From assembly GCA_024103425.1 (NCBI GenBank), contig JAGFIS010000024.1, forward strand, positions 62,001 to 126,000: a DNA stretch of 64,000 bases. Reading direction: 5' to 3'. The position numbers and the translations under genes are program-made. The stretch is from Chitinophagaceae bacterium (GTDB lineage Bacteria; Bacteroidota; Bacteroidia; Chitinophagales; Chitinophagaceae). Positions 28,144 to 37,696 of the stretch are shown piece by piece. The notes beneath the pieces are model-generated. The model had not been told where the DNA came from, searched no databases, and was given only the letters and a program-made list of their open reading frames with translations. How positions within the stretch are numbered: the stretch's first letter is position 1; each line of letters begins with the position of its first letter.

Positions 28144-28606
28144 AGCAGGTATTGTGAAGAAGCTTAGATATCTAATATTACCCGTATTTTTCTTTGGATG
28201 CATACAGATCAACCTGTTTGAAAAACAGGCCCCTATCAAGCATCAGATGTGGTCACATGATTACACTCCCGAATTTTCATTCGACATTCAGGATACGACA
28301 TCACTTTACAATGTCTTCATTGTTATCAGACATACCGACCTGTATGGTTACAATAATTTGTGGCTGAACATTGGCAGGCAGGCCCCGGGCGACACCATGC
28401 GCTTTGAGAAATATAACTTCTCTCTTGCCGATGCCGACGGATGGGAAGGAACCGGGATGAATGATATTTTTGAAGTAAGAAAATTGTTTGCAACCGGCAC
28501 CTTCAGGCAGGCGGGCACCTATAAGTTTGCTATATCGCAGATCATGCGCGACGACCCGCTCAAATATATCATGAGTGTGGGCTTGAGGGTGGAAAGAGTG
28601 GAGTAG
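28133..28606 (+). CDS. gldH: Gliding motility lipoprotein GldH
   Basis: GldH is a lipoprotein needed for gliding and type IX secretion function in Flavobacterium. Diagnostic blocks are HQMWSHDYTPEFSFDIQDTTSLYNVFIVIRHTDLYGYNNLWLNI and the C-terminal ISQIMRDDPLKYIMSVGLRVERVE. The signal ends in a lipobox with Cys23 (FFFGC). The ATG at 28133 overlaps the last 11 bases of yicC and gives 157 residues. GTG at 28154, at the start of the signal (MKKLRYLILPVFFFGC), is equally plausible. It is co-oriented with the downstream two-component pair. Confidence 0.87.
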   Translation: MFYKAGIVKKLRYLILPVFFFGCIQINLFEKQAPIKHQMWSHDYTPEFSFDIQDTTSLYNVFIVIRHTDLYGYNNLWLNIGRQAPGDTMRFEKYNFSLADADGWEGTGMNDIFEVRKLFATGTFRQAGTYKFAISQIMRDDPLKYIMSVGLRVERVE

Positions 28607-28623
28607 GCTTCACTTATTAAATT

Positions 28624-29616
28624 ATGGTTATGATATTTTCCGGTTTCAGAAGCAGGGTCCGAAAGAAAAGAATCACCCGTATTTATGCGCTGTACTGGTT
28701 CTTGCTGGCATATATTGTGGCCGCACTGATATTTTGGTTTATATCCCTGAACAAGCAAAACGAAGAAATCATCACTTTCAAAAAGGAGCAGCTGATTCAG
28801 TCGGCTCCTGACTATAATCTGCAAATTGAGAAACTGGATAAAGAGGACAGGCGAAAGAGGTTCCAATACATAGGCGAGGGCACTACTTTTTTTGTACTCA
28901 TCATGGTGGGGGCGGTTATCGTCTTCAGGCTACTGCGCACACAGTTCAGGCTGGCGAGGCAGCAGAGGGATTTTATGGTAGCCGTAACTCACGAACTGAA
29001 GACGCCTATAGCAGTTACCAAGCTCAATCTTGAAACATTGCAGAAGAGGAAATTGGATGAGTCGGTACGCGACCGGTTAATTGCGGCAACACTCGCAGAG
29101 ACTGACAGGTTGAACGCGCTTTGCAGTAATATGCTGTTGCTGAATGAACCCGAGAAAGAGAAGTCGGTAATGACTCGTGAGAATATTCAGGTGTCTGAGC
29201 TGCTGGAAGAATGTCTGAACCAACAGAAACTCCACTTTCCTCAGAGGGTGTTCAGGAGTGAAATTCAGGAAGGGCTTGTAATATATGCAGATCGCATTCT
29301 GATACAACTGGCAATTAACAACCTGTTGAATAATGCGGTGAAGTATTCTCCGAAAGAAGCACCGGTTGTCGCAAGGTCTTTTGGAGAAAAGGGCAAAGTC
29401 GTTATTCAGGTCATCGACGAAGGAGAGGGTATCAGACAAGAAGAAGCAGGTAAGATTTTTGATAAGTATTTCCGCGGAGAAGGTATGCAGGCAAAAGGTA
29501 CCGGTCTGGGGCTATATGTTACCCAGCGGATAGTGCACCAGAATGACGGGGCATTGACCGTTAAACCTAATCATCCGAAAGGAAGCGTTTTTACTATTAG
29601 CTTTGCAGTGATTTGA
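28624..29616 (+). CDS. Membrane sensor histidine kinase
   Basis: The 330-residue protein has two membrane helices (about residues 19-41 and 84-103) enclosing a short periplasmic segment of about 40 residues. Then come the H-box (DFMVAVTHELKTPIAVTKLNLETLQ), N-box (QLAINNLLNNAVKYSP), G1 (VIDEGEGI), F-box (IFDKYFRGEG) and G2 (GTGLGLYVTQRIV). There is no HAMP domain. It is followed after one base by its response regulator and is probably their sole partner. The signal sensed is unknown. Confidence 0.93.
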   Translation: MVMIFSGFRSRVRKKRITRIYALYWFLLAYIVAALIFWFISLNKQNEEIITFKKEQLIQSAPDYNLQIEKLDKEDRRKRFQYIGEGTTFFVLIMVGAVIVFRLLRTQFRLARQQRDFMVAVTHELKTPIAVTKLNLETLQKRKLDESVRDRLIAATLAETDRLNALCSNMLLLNEPEKEKSVMTRENIQVSELLEECLNQQKLHFPQRVFRSEIQEGLVIYADRILIQLAINNLLNNAVKYSPKEAPVVARSFGEKGKVVIQVIDEGEGIRQEEAGKIFDKYFRGEGMQAKGTGLGLYVTQRIVHQNDGALTVKPNHPKGSVFTISFAVI

Positions 29617-29617
29617 A

Positions 29618-30334
29618 ATGAGTATGAACGACAGACAGATTTCAATATTATTAGTAGAAGATGAAGAGCACCTGCAGGAGACATTACGGCTCAATTTTGA
29701 GTTGGAGGGATATTCTGTTACTTCGGCTTATACCGGTCCGGATGCACTGAAAGCTTTGAGGAATGAACACTTCGATTTGATCATCCTGGATATCATGTTG
29801 CCCGATATGGATGGCATTACTGTTTGCGAAAACATTCGCTTGACAAATACAGAGATCCCAATCCTTATTCTAAGTGCCAAGAATCAAAGCGCCGATCGGG
29901 TTTTGGGCTTGAAGAAAGGAGCCGATGATTACCTAACCAAACCGTTTAATCTCGAGGAGCTGCTCATTCGCGTAAAGAAACTCATTGAAAAGAGCCAGTT
30001 GATACAACACCGTGAGCCGGTAAGCGAAGAGTTTACATTCGGCGCCAACAAGATTAATTTCTCCACTCTTGAAAGCACCACAGCATCAGGCAAGAAAATA
30101 TCACTGACTAAAAAAGAGGCAATGCTGTTGAAGTTGCTGATTGAAAACAAAAATGAAGTAGTAACACGCGAGAAGATCCTACAGGTAGTGTGGGGTTATA
30201 ATGTTTATCCTACCACGAGAACCATTGATAACTTTATTCTCAGCTTCCGTAAGTATTTTGAAAAGGACTCCAAGCACCCTGAATATTTCCATTCGGTAAG
30301 AGGCTTTGGGTATAAGTTTACCCTTGAGAAATAG
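29618..30334 (+). CDS. OmpR-family response regulator
   Basis: The receiver domain has the acidic pair (LLVEDEEHL), the phospho-acceptor Asp in LIILDIMLPDMDG and the conserved Lys in DDYLTKPFNLEEL. The C-terminal winged helix (LTKKEAMLLKLLIENKNEVVTREKILQVVWGYNVYPTTRTIDNFILSFRKYFEKDSKHPEYFHSVRGFGYKF) is of OmpR/PhoB type. The last 17 bases overlap the bshA 3' end on the other strand. Confidence 0.95.
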   Translation: MSMNDRQISILLVEDEEHLQETLRLNFELEGYSVTSAYTGPDALKALRNEHFDLIILDIMLPDMDGITVCENIRLTNTEIPILILSAKNQSADRVLGLKKGADDYLTKPFNLEELLIRVKKLIEKSQLIQHREPVSEEFTFGANKINFSTLESTTASGKKISLTKKEAMLLKLLIENKNEVVTREKILQVVWGYNVYPTTRTIDNFILSFRKYFEKDSKHPEYFHSVRGFGYKFTLEK

Positions 30335-31457
30335 ATTCTTCCAATAACCCCTGGTACAATTCTTCGTATTGCGGTACAATATTGTGGATATCGAATTTTT
30401 CTGCCTGTTCTCTTGCTTTTTTTCTCATCTGGGCCATTTGGTCAGGATGACTGAGAATCTGAATAGCATTGGCAGCCATATCTTTGATGTCTCCGATGTT
30501 GCTCAGGAAACCGGTTACTCCATTGACATTTATTTCGGGTAATCCACCGACATTGGTGCTGATGACAGGGACACCTGCAGCCATTGCTTCGAGTGCGGCA
30601 AGCCCGAAACTTTCGTATTCACTGGGCAGGATGAACAAATCGCTGATGGCAAGTATGTCTTCCATCTCTTCCTGCCTTCCGAGGAAGCGGATGCAATCGC
30701 AGATTTCACTTTGGCGGCAGATTTCCTCCACTTTAGAACGCTCCGGTCCGTCGCCTACCAGCAATAATTTGCTTGGTACCTTCTCAATCACCTCCTGGAA
30801 AACATAAACGATATCCTGAACGCGTTTGATCTTTCTGAAGTTTGACGCGTGTGTGATAATTTTTTCTCCTGACGGCGCGATTGCCTTACGGAAAGGAGTA
30901 AGCGGCTTTTTATTGAAGCGCTTAACGTCTACAAAGTTGTGGATAACCTGTATTTCCTTGGTTATCTCGAAGTTCTTGTAAGTCTCGTCTCTCAGATTGT
31001 TGGATACTGCTGTAATCGCATTGCTTTCGTTGATCGAAAAAGTAACAACCGGCGAGTACGTTTTATCCCGTCCCACGAGTGTGATGTCTGTACCGTGCAG
31101 GGTAGTAACTACAGGAATATTGATTCCTTTTTTTTCAACGATCTTCCTGGCGGTGTAGGCTGCAGAAGCGTGAGGAATTGCGTAATGTACATGAAGCAGA
31201 TCAAGATGGTGATTCAGGATGACATCTACCATTGTACTTGCGAGGGCTGTCTCATACGGAGGGAAGTCGAACAGAGGATAAGCAGGTACTGTTACTTCGT
31301 GATAGAAAATATTGGCGTGAAATCCACCAAGCCTTACGGGCTGTTGGTAAGTTATGAAGTGGATATTATGTCCTTTGTCTGCCAGGGCTTTACCGAGTTC
31401 GGTTGCCAACACACCGCTTCCGCCAAAAGTAGGGTAACATACTATGCCGATATTCAT
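30318..31457 (-). CDS. bshA: N-acetyl-alpha-D-glucosaminyl L-malate synthase (bacillithiol synthesis)
   Basis: BshA is a GT4 glycosyltransferase that joins UDP-GlcNAc and L-malate, the first step to bacillithiol. The 379 residues contain the family hallmarks: MNIGIVCYPTFGGSGVLATELGKALADKGH, HVHYAIPHASAAYTARKI, THASNFRKIKRVQDIVYVF, and the GT4 donor site (LPSEYESFGLAALEAMAAGVPVISTNVGGLPEIN). bshB and bshC are not in the window. It implies that this organism uses bacillithiol as a low-molecular-weight thiol. Confidence 0.92.
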   Translation of the reverse strand: MNIGIVCYPTFGGSGVLATELGKALADKGHNIHFITYQQPVRLGGFHANIFYHEVTVPAYPLFDFPPYETALASTMVDVILNHHLDLLHVHYAIPHASAAYTARKIVEKKGINIPVVTTLHGTDITLVGRDKTYSPVVTFSINESNAITAVSNNLRDETYKNFEITKEIQVIHNFVDVKRFNKKPLTPFRKAIAPSGEKIITHASNFRKIKRVQDIVYVFQEVIEKVPSKLLLVGDGPERSKVEEICRQSEICDCIRFLGRQEEMEDILAISDLFILPSEYESFGLAALEAMAAGVPVISTNVGGLPEINVNGVTGFLSNIGDIKDMAANAIQILSHPDQMAQMRKKAREQAEKFDIHNIVPQYEELYQGLLEESISQG

Positions 31458-31567
31458 GGTTCAACTTTTAAAGATCCGTCCGGTCGTGCGCCGGAATCGC
31501 AATTCGGATTTGCAATTTACGACATGCAGATTTCTTGGCCGTTATTTATATTCTAAATACCGGGTAA

Positions 31568-32602
31568 TCAGTATTGGAGTTTAAGAGCTTTCACACATTT
31601 ATTAATTAGAGAAGGGCCTTCGTAAATGAAGCCCGTATAGAGCTGAACCAATGATGCTCCGGCCTTTGACTTTACAAAAGCATCCTGAGCCGACATCACT
31701 CCGCCACTACCAATCAGGGGAATTCGGCTGCCTGTTCTCTCGTGGATAGTATGCAGTAGTTCGGTGCTTCTTTTAAATAATGGTGCTCCGCTAAGTCCCC
31801 CGGCACCGATATCTTGTACTTTCTGCGTACCGGTACTAAGATTTTCACGCGAAATAGTAGTGTTTGTCGCAACAATACCGTCGAGGTTAATCTCCATTGC
31901 CAGATCGATAATATCGTTGAGGTCTTCCGTGTTCAGGTCGGGAGCAATCTTAAGGAGGATGGGTTTGGGTTTAATCCTTGCGTTGTTGAGTGATTGCAGA
32001 TGGGTAAGGATTTGTTTCAGCGAGTCTTTCTGTTGCAGGTCGCGCAACCCCGGAGTGTTGGGAGAACTGACATTCACCACGAAATAATCTACTACCTCGA
32101 AGAGGGCGAGGAAGCATTTTTCATAATCTTTCCAGGCTTCTTCGTTAGGTGTCACTTTGTTCTTTCCGATGTTACCGCCGATGATGATATTATTTTTCTG
32201 CTTGCGGTATTTACGGAGACGTTTTACAATTTTCTCTGCACCATCATTATTGAATCCCATCCTGTTGACGAGTGCGCGGTCTTCCCGTAATCTGAAGAGC
32301 CGCGGTTTTTCATTGCCGGCCTGAGGAAGAGGAGTAACCGTACCGATTTCCACGAAACCGAATCCGAGCATCTCCAGTGCGTTTAAGTATTCTGCATTCT
32401 TGTCGAAGCCGGCTGCGAGGCCAACAGGATTTTTAAATCGGATTCCAAAACAGTTGACAGGCTGTTCTTCAGGGCCGGTCATCAGCAGGAACCATCTTTT
32501 CACATAAGAACTGCTGCTGATAATTCTCAGTACGGCCATCGTGAAACGGTGCACCTTTTCGGCGTCGAACAGAAACAGAACATTTCGGATTACCCGGTAC
32601 AT
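31568..32602 (-). CDS. pyrD: Dihydroorotate dehydrogenase (quinone), class 2
   Basis: PyrD oxidises dihydroorotate to orotate on the membrane using quinone in pyrimidine synthesis. The N-terminal helical extension (FLFDAEKVHRFTMAVLRII), FMN site (NPVGLAAGFDKNAEYLNAL, EIGTVTPLPQAGNEKPRLFRL) and catalytic serine loop (VNVSSPNTPGLRDLQ) mark class 2. The C-terminal LIGSGGVMSAQDAFVKSKAGASLVQLYTGFIYEGP is standard. At 344 residues it has normal length. It stands alone between bshA and the LytTR gene. Confidence 0.96.
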   Translation of the reverse strand: MYRVIRNVLFLFDAEKVHRFTMAVLRIISSSSYVKRWFLLMTGPEEQPVNCFGIRFKNPVGLAAGFDKNAEYLNALEMLGFGFVEIGTVTPLPQAGNEKPRLFRLREDRALVNRMGFNNDGAEKIVKRLRKYRKQKNNIIIGGNIGKNKVTPNEEAWKDYEKCFLALFEVVDYFVVNVSSPNTPGLRDLQQKDSLKQILTHLQSLNNARIKPKPILLKIAPDLNTEDLNDIIDLAMEINLDGIVATNTTISRENLSTGTQKVQDIGAGGLSGAPLFKRSTELLHTIHERTGSRIPLIGSGGVMSAQDAFVKSKAGASLVQLYTGFIYEGPSLINKCVKALKLQY

Positions 32603-32681
32603 GGCTGCGAAGATAATAACTGAAATATTGGTAAACAGTATCCTTTTTCGGGAGTGATGAAATTTCTTAACCGGGATTTAA

Positions 32682-33443
32682 TCAGTATTCTCTCCCTCCG
32701 AATATTCTCTTTAGAAACTGATCTTTTCTTCTGGTGGATACTTCGATCTGAGTGCCATCTGACAGTATTATGGTACCACCTTTCCCGCGCTTATAGTTTT
32801 TGATGTATTTCAGATTCACTAGATGTGAATTGTGTATCCTGAAAAAATTACAATCTTCCAGCAGTTGCTCATAATCTTTTAGAGTACGGGCTACTGTGAT
32901 TTTTTGGTTATTCTTTAAGTGTATAATCGTATAATTAGTCATTGCTTCGCACCGGACAATATCTTTAGTTTCGACAAAGGTGAATCCCTCTGCTGTGGGA
33001 ATACACAGTCGCTTATTGGGATTTTCTCGATTACTCAGATTGTATAACAAGGATTCTATTTTCTGATTGCGCTCATTCTGTGTGATGTGAACTGCTAATT
33101 TCTGAAGAGCATCCGACAACTGGCTTTGTTCAACCGGTTTCAACAGGTAATCAAAAGCGCTGAAGCGAAAAGCCTGCACCGCATATTGCTGATGCCCTGT
33201 AATGAAGATGACTTTAAAATTGGTTTCAGCGAATTGTTTTAAAATCTCAAAGCCATTCTGCCGGCCTAATTCTACATCTAAAAAAACGAGATCAGGTTTT
33301 TGCTTCTGAATGATCTCTATAGCATTGGCAACTGTGTTAGCAGCCGCAATAATTTGCACTAGATCGTGATTGAATTCATTGATTAGATACGTTAGCCGCT
33401 CTATGCAATGTAATTCGTCGTCGACTATAATAGCTTTAATCAT
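32682..33443 (-). CDS. LytTR-family response regulator
   Basis: The 253-residue protein has a receiver domain (AIIVDDELHCIERL, phospho-acceptor in LVFLDVELGRQNGFEIL, conserved Lys in DYLLKPVEQSQL) and a C-terminal LytTR DNA-binding domain (IVRCEAMTNYTIIHLKNNQKITVARTLKDYEQLL, FFRIHNSHLVNLKYI). It begins 6 bases after the histidine-kinase stop, so the pair is one transcript. Confidence 0.94.
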   Translation of the reverse strand: MIKAIIVDDELHCIERLTYLINEFNHDLVQIIAAANTVANAIEIIQKQKPDLVFLDVELGRQNGFEILKQFAETNFKVIFITGHQQYAVQAFRFSAFDYLLKPVEQSQLSDALQKLAVHITQNERNQKIESLLYNLSNRENPNKRLCIPTAEGFTFVETKDIVRCEAMTNYTIIHLKNNQKITVARTLKDYEQLLEDCNFFRIHNSHLVNLKYIKNYKRGKGGTIILSDGTQIEVSTRRKDQFLKRIFGGREY

Positions 33444-33449
33444 GGGTGC

Positions 33450-35249
33450 TCAGAAGTTATAGACCAAAGGCAATTTTATTTCTACATCAGTACCTGTCTC
33501 ATTTTCATAGATATTCAACGAGGCAAGAGAAGATTTTTTTTCTTGATTGATAATATGAATCCGGGATTGAGTGATTTTTATTCCTAATGATTTATGATTG
33601 GGGATATTCTTTTTCGTTTTCAATTCTTTTGAAGCACGCACACCGATACCATTGTCTTCTATATTGCAGGTCAGCACTTCTCCTTCTTTCTGAAAGCGAA
33701 TGATAACCTTACCAGAGTTCCTGCTTTCTTCAATGCCATGACGGATGCTGTTTTCAACGAATGGTTGCAGCAATAGGGGTGGGATCAATATGTTATCTGC
33801 ATCTATTTCATCTCCCAATTGAGTTTCAAATGTAAAACGATGGTCTAGCCTGATGGCTTCCAATTCCATATACAGAGTCAACGCTTTAATCTCATCAGAA
33901 AGCAGTATTTCTTTTTTCTCTGAATTCTCCAAAACCATCCGCATCAACGAGGCAAACTTGCCTAAGTATTCATCAGCAATCTGGGGCTTATTTTTCAAAA
34001 TATAATCACTGATGGCGTTCAGGCTGTTGAAAATAAAGTGCGGATTCATTTGTGCCCGTAAGGCTTTCATCTCTGTTTCTGTGACCAATGCCTGAAACTC
34101 TGCCACCTTTTTCTTTGCCTCTGCATCGCGCCTCTTTTTGTAGAGTATTAAAAAAGCAAGAAGTCCGGCGATTAATGCAATAGCTCCTGTAATAACTGAT
34201 TTCTTAATAGTTGTTTGCCGGTTCAATTCTGCAGTTGCGAGCGCTTTGTTCTTATCAAACTGGTACTGCATTTCCTTCTGCATAATTTCCTTTTTCTTCT
34301 CTGTGCTGATGAGGCTGTCATTGAGTTGGATATAGCTTTTGTAAGCATCGAGCGACAAATGATATTTTCCCGTTTCTTCATATATCTTTTGCAGAGCAAA
34401 CCATGACTGTCGTTGGAATTGCAGATTGCCTACTTGTTTAGAAAGCTCTAACCCTTCTTTCGCAAATTTTTCGGCGCTGATATACGATTTAAGTCCGAGA
34501 TAGGAAAGCGACAAATAAACCAACGACGCTGCACGGGTAATTTTGTTATTGGTGAGCTCAGCTATCTGTTTTCCCTGGTTGACATAGCGGATAGCTTCAG
34601 GATATTTTTTTTGTTCTAAGAATACATAACCGATAGAATTCAATACATTGGCTTCTATCAGACTGTCCCTATTTTGTCGGGATAATTCGAGGCTCTTGTT
34701 GAAATTTTCCATTGCCTCATCGGGCTTACCCATGTCATAATAAAGCTGCCCGATGTTCATTAGTAGTTGTGCTTCGCCTCTTTTATTTTCTAATTTACTG
34801 AGAACGGCTTCTGCTTTTTCGTAGAACTCCAGAGCCTCCGGATATTCCTGCTGGTCGTAGTGCAGTAGCGCAATATTGGCAAGGGTTTGCCATTCAAATG
34901 ATGGACGGTTGAGCGAGGTATTGACTTCAAGGGCTTTGTGATAATAGTCGATGGCGTTGGCGGGATCCTGCATCACGTAGGAAAAACTGACACCTTTAAG
35001 CTGGTAGGCGTCTGCGATGCCTGTTGACCAGTGAATTTTTTGTGCTATCCTCAGTGCTTCATCGGCGTAGTACATCATACTGTCCTGTCTCGTGTAGAAT
35101 AATGATTTGCCATATTTCAAGAGTAATGAAACTCTTTCTGAATCTTCTGCCTGATGTTGTCGGATAAGCAAACTCAGTGAATCGGAAGGGGGAGAGCCTG
35201 AAGCGTTACTCGCAATCAGCACTCCTAAAAAGAATACCCATTTTTTCAT
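33450..35249 (-). CDS. TPR-repeat sensor histidine kinase (LytS/YehU-type kinase core)
   Basis: The ATG at 35249 gives 599 residues beginning with a signal peptide (MKKWVFFLGVLIASNASG). The frame stays open for another 70 codons upstream, but that stretch precedes the signal and is probably not coding. Residues ~30-310 hold about six TPR units (for example EWQTLANIALLHYDQQEYPEALEFYEKAEAVL, AQLLMNIGQLYYDMGKPDEAMENFNKSLEL). A membrane helix (SVITGAIALIAGLLAFLILY) leads to the His_kinase domain (LRAQMNPHFIFNSLNAISDYILKNKPQIADEYL) and an ATPase domain (PPLLLQPFVENSIRHGIEES). The ligand is unknown. The 341 bases to the divergent gene at 35591 contain nothing else I recognise. Confidence 0.9.
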   Translation of the reverse strand: MKKWVFFLGVLIASNASGSPPSDSLSLLIRQHQAEDSERVSLLLKYGKSLFYTRQDSMMYYADEALRIAQKIHWSTGIADAYQLKGVSFSYVMQDPANAIDYYHKALEVNTSLNRPSFEWQTLANIALLHYDQQEYPEALEFYEKAEAVLSKLENKRGEAQLLMNIGQLYYDMGKPDEAMENFNKSLELSRQNRDSLIEANVLNSIGYVFLEQKKYPEAIRYVNQGKQIAELTNNKITRAASLVYLSLSYLGLKSYISAEKFAKEGLELSKQVGNLQFQRQSWFALQKIYEETGKYHLSLDAYKSYIQLNDSLISTEKKKEIMQKEMQYQFDKNKALATAELNRQTTIKKSVITGAIALIAGLLAFLILYKKRRDAEAKKKVAEFQALVTETEMKALRAQMNPHFIFNSLNAISDYILKNKPQIADEYLGKFASLMRMVLENSEKKEILLSDEIKALTLYMELEAIRLDHRFTFETQLGDEIDADNILIPPLLLQPFVENSIRHGIEESRNSGKVIIRFQKEGEVLTCNIEDNGIGVRASKELKTKKNIPNHKSLGIKITQSRIHIINQEKKSSLASLNIYENETGTDVEIKLPLVYNF

Positions 35250-35590
35250 TTGATAAAATTTTAATGAGGCATTTTTCCCGTCGTTAGATAATAAAAATAG
35301 AAATATTTTTTGGTAAATAGATATCGACTGAAAACAAATAAATTCTAAAACCTCACGGATAATAAGTCGCTCTATACGAAAAATAAACCAGACTTGTATT
35401 CGGCGTGTAGGCAGCCTTATATTTATTAACTGATTAACTGTCGTGATGCAAAATAGCAAATGGTCAAGCTGAATTGTATCACAAGAATATGAGAACTGAA
35501 CACTTTAAAAATGGTTTGTGCGAAGGTTTCATAAATAGTTCGGTTATCAGGCAGTAAAGGCAATAAATTCTAAATTCAAAAACAACTATT

Positions 35591-36262
35591 ATGGAAAACG
35601 AAGAGGCTATTACTCCGCTAAAAGCCGCGGCCGCGCCAATCGGAGATGAAATAAAAAACTTTTACAAGAAAGATGTTCTTTCCATCATCAAGAAAGTATT
35701 CTTTCAACCGTTGGATGGCACCTACTTGTTGTTTACAAACAAATCAGAAAGTATATTCCGCCAATCGTTGATACTTCTCTTTTCATCAGCTTTGATATCA
35801 ATGATTTTCTTCTTGCTGATTATTCCTTCGGAAATGCGGGAATATTTCCCCTGGTTCTCTCTCATGATGCGTGCCGCAGCATTCACACTGGTGTTTCTTT
35901 TTCTGGTTTCAGTATTTTCTTTTGGAATCAAACTACTGTCAGGTAAGCCTGATTTCAAAAGTGAGCTAATGACGGGAGCTTTGGTAGGGATTCCATTTTC
36001 GGCTACAGTCATCTTACTGTTTTTGTTTTCAAAGCTTATGTTGAATGAGAATGCAATTTCCAACGTGATGCTCGGTGGTTATATGGAGTTGATTTCAAAA
36101 TCCGGAATCTTCCTTTTATTTATTCTTTATACACAATTACTCAGCTTTAATATCCTTCTGCAGTCATTGCGCTCCTCAGGAACGAAGGACACACTGGCTT
36201 GGTATCTCTCTCCGGTGGGGATATTCTTGGCGTATTACATCACGATTAAAATTGTCATATAA
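35591..36262 (+). CDS. Integral membrane protein, Yip1-like
   Basis: The 223-residue protein has a soluble N-terminal segment (1-55) and about five membrane helices (roughly 58-78, 90-112, 128-147, 168-186, 200-222). The layout, with KVFFQPLDGTYLLFTNKS before the first helix, resembles the Yip1/DUF1282 group, but the match is by pattern only. It overlaps the next gene by one base (TAATG), so the two are translationally coupled. Confidence 0.7.
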   Translation: MENEEAITPLKAAAAPIGDEIKNFYKKDVLSIIKKVFFQPLDGTYLLFTNKSESIFRQSLILLFSSALISMIFFLLIIPSEMREYFPWFSLMMRAAAFTLVFLFLVSVFSFGIKLLSGKPDFKSELMTGALVGIPFSATVILLFLFSKLMLNENAISNVMLGGYMELISKSGIFLLFILYTQLLSFNILLQSLRSSGTKDTLAWYLSPVGIFLAYYITIKIVI

Positions 36263-36798
36263 TGTATTTCAGTAAAAATAATTTTTTCAGATTAGGGTTA
36301 TTGGTGAGCCTGTCATGTTTGCTGGTATTGTTCGGTTGTTCAAAAAAAAGAGATAACGGTGGCAGCGATTACTATTTTAAATTTACCGTAGGAACACAAT
36401 CGTATACCTACACTGCATATAGCTATGCTAACTTTAGTACTTCCGGTGATATCCACATGGTAGGTATAGGTGGCTTTGAGGATATGGGTGTGGGTACGAA
36501 AAATGTTGCTTCGGTTTTGGTTGGAAGTCTTGACGAAATAGCAAAGGGCTCTTACTCAGGCTTGGTATATCCGGGCTCTTCCGGCAATACACCTAAGGTA
36601 TTTTTTACCTGGATTGATAATGAAGGCAAGACCTTTGGCAACTATTATGATGACAATGCGACGAACACTGTAATCCTTACTCAGGTATCCTCTTCTGCTG
36701 TCAAAGGAACTTTTTCCGGAAAAATATATGATGTTGCTTCGTTGGGTACGAATGCAAGAAGTTTTTCGGGCGAGTTTTATGTGAAGAGAGTGAATTAA
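36262..36798 (+). CDS. Small lipoprotein of unknown function
   Basis: The 178-residue protein has a signal with lipobox LVLFGC (Cys26), then a Lys/Arg/Asp/Gly linker. The mature part is Tyr/Gly/Ser-rich and predicted all-beta (YYFKFTVGTQSYTYTAYSYANFST, VKGTFSGKIYDVASLGTNARSFSGEFYVKR). The closing pattern resembles small DUF6252-like lipoproteins in this phylum, but I cannot assign it firmly. It is coupled to the upstream membrane protein. The 172 bases downstream contain only a weak GTGAG/CTCAC hairpin (36801-36819). Confidence 0.72.
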   Translation: MYFSKNNFFRLGLLVSLSCLLVLFGCSKKRDNGGSDYYFKFTVGTQSYTYTAYSYANFSTSGDIHMVGIGGFEDMGVGTKNVASVLVGSLDEIAKGSYSGLVYPGSSGNTPKVFFTWIDNEGKTFGNYYDDNATNTVILTQVSSSAVKGTFSGKIYDVASLGTNARSFSGEFYVKRVN

Positions 36799-36970
36799 TA
36801 GTGAGACTTTTTTTCTCACCGATTACTCGGATGAACACAGATATTGAATTAGCTGAAAACTATCAGTGCAAATCCGTGACATCAGTAAGTCACTTTTTTG
36901 CAGATTACACAAAGGAACACAAATACTGGATAATAATTCTGATAGATAATCGGGTGAATTATGTATTAGG

Positions 36971-37672
36971 CTAAACGTCGCCCAATTGGGGACGAATAAC
37001 AATCTCCTCCACACAAGAAGATGGAGATATAAGTGTAGCAGTATACACCAACTCCGCAATATCCTTTACAGAAATGAAGCGCTCCTCCGGCAATCCCGAT
37101 CCACTCCAGGAATCTGTGTAAACGGCTCCCGCATATACGGCCGTCACTTTTATGTTGAATGGTTTCATTTCTTCGCGCAGATTTTTACTGAATCCCGAAA
37201 GCGCATACTTGCTGATGCTGTAAGCCCCGCCATTGGGATATGCCTGAAAAGATGCGATACTGCACATATTGAAGATGTAGCCTTGCTTCCGTTCAATCAT
37301 ACCGGGAATTAACGTCCGTGTAAGGTGGTAGGCACTGTAAAGATTAGTATTGACCATTGTCTCTAGAGTACCCTCGGGCTCGTTGTGCACACTGCCCGGC
37401 AGGAAGATACCTGCATTATTGACGAGGATATCGATTGCAATGTTTTGAGATGACAACCAGCCCGCGAAGGCCTCCACGCCTTCCCGGGTACTGATGTCTG
37501 CAGCATAATATTCTACAGTGATGCCGGGAAATTGTTTTTGCAACTCTTCAGCTGTTTTCTGCAGTGTAGTAGGAGTCCTTGCATTTAGAAAAATATTGTG
37601 ATTTGCAGCGGCAAACCTGTGCGCGATTGCTTTTCCTATACCTTTGCTGCCTCCTGTGATGACAATGTTCAT
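36971..37672 (-). CDS. Short-chain dehydrogenase/reductase
   Basis: The ATG at 37672 gives 233 residues starting exactly at the NAD(P)-binding motif (MNIVITGGSKGIGKAIAHRF); the 70 upstream in-frame codons are not part of the fold. Other SDR landmarks are ILVNNAGIFLPG and the catalytic NMCSIASFQAYPNGGAYSISKYALSGF (Ser, Tyr, Lys). The loop ARTPTTLQKTAEEL after beta-2 suggests NADP preference. The substrate is unknown. It is divergent from the HAD gene, only 24 bases away. Confidence 0.88.
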   Translation of the reverse strand: MNIVITGGSKGIGKAIAHRFAAANHNIFLNARTPTTLQKTAEELQKQFPGITVEYYAADISTREGVEAFAGWLSSQNIAIDILVNNAGIFLPGSVHNEPEGTLETMVNTNLYSAYHLTRTLIPGMIERKQGYIFNMCSIASFQAYPNGGAYSISKYALSGFSKNLREEMKPFNIKVTAVYAGAVYTDSWSGSGLPEERFISVKDIAELVYTATLISPSSCVEEIVIRPQLGDV

Positions 37673-37696
37673 ATAATTACTACCGTTTGATAGAGA

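Noticed and set aside
35250..35459. Additional N-terminal 70 residues of the TPR histidine kinase
   Set aside because: The extension lies ahead of a clean signal peptide starting at 35249 and does not look like protein.
36801..36819. GTGAG/CTCAC hairpin as a terminator
   Set aside because: Only five pairs with a T-rich loop and no T run after the stem; too weak to call.
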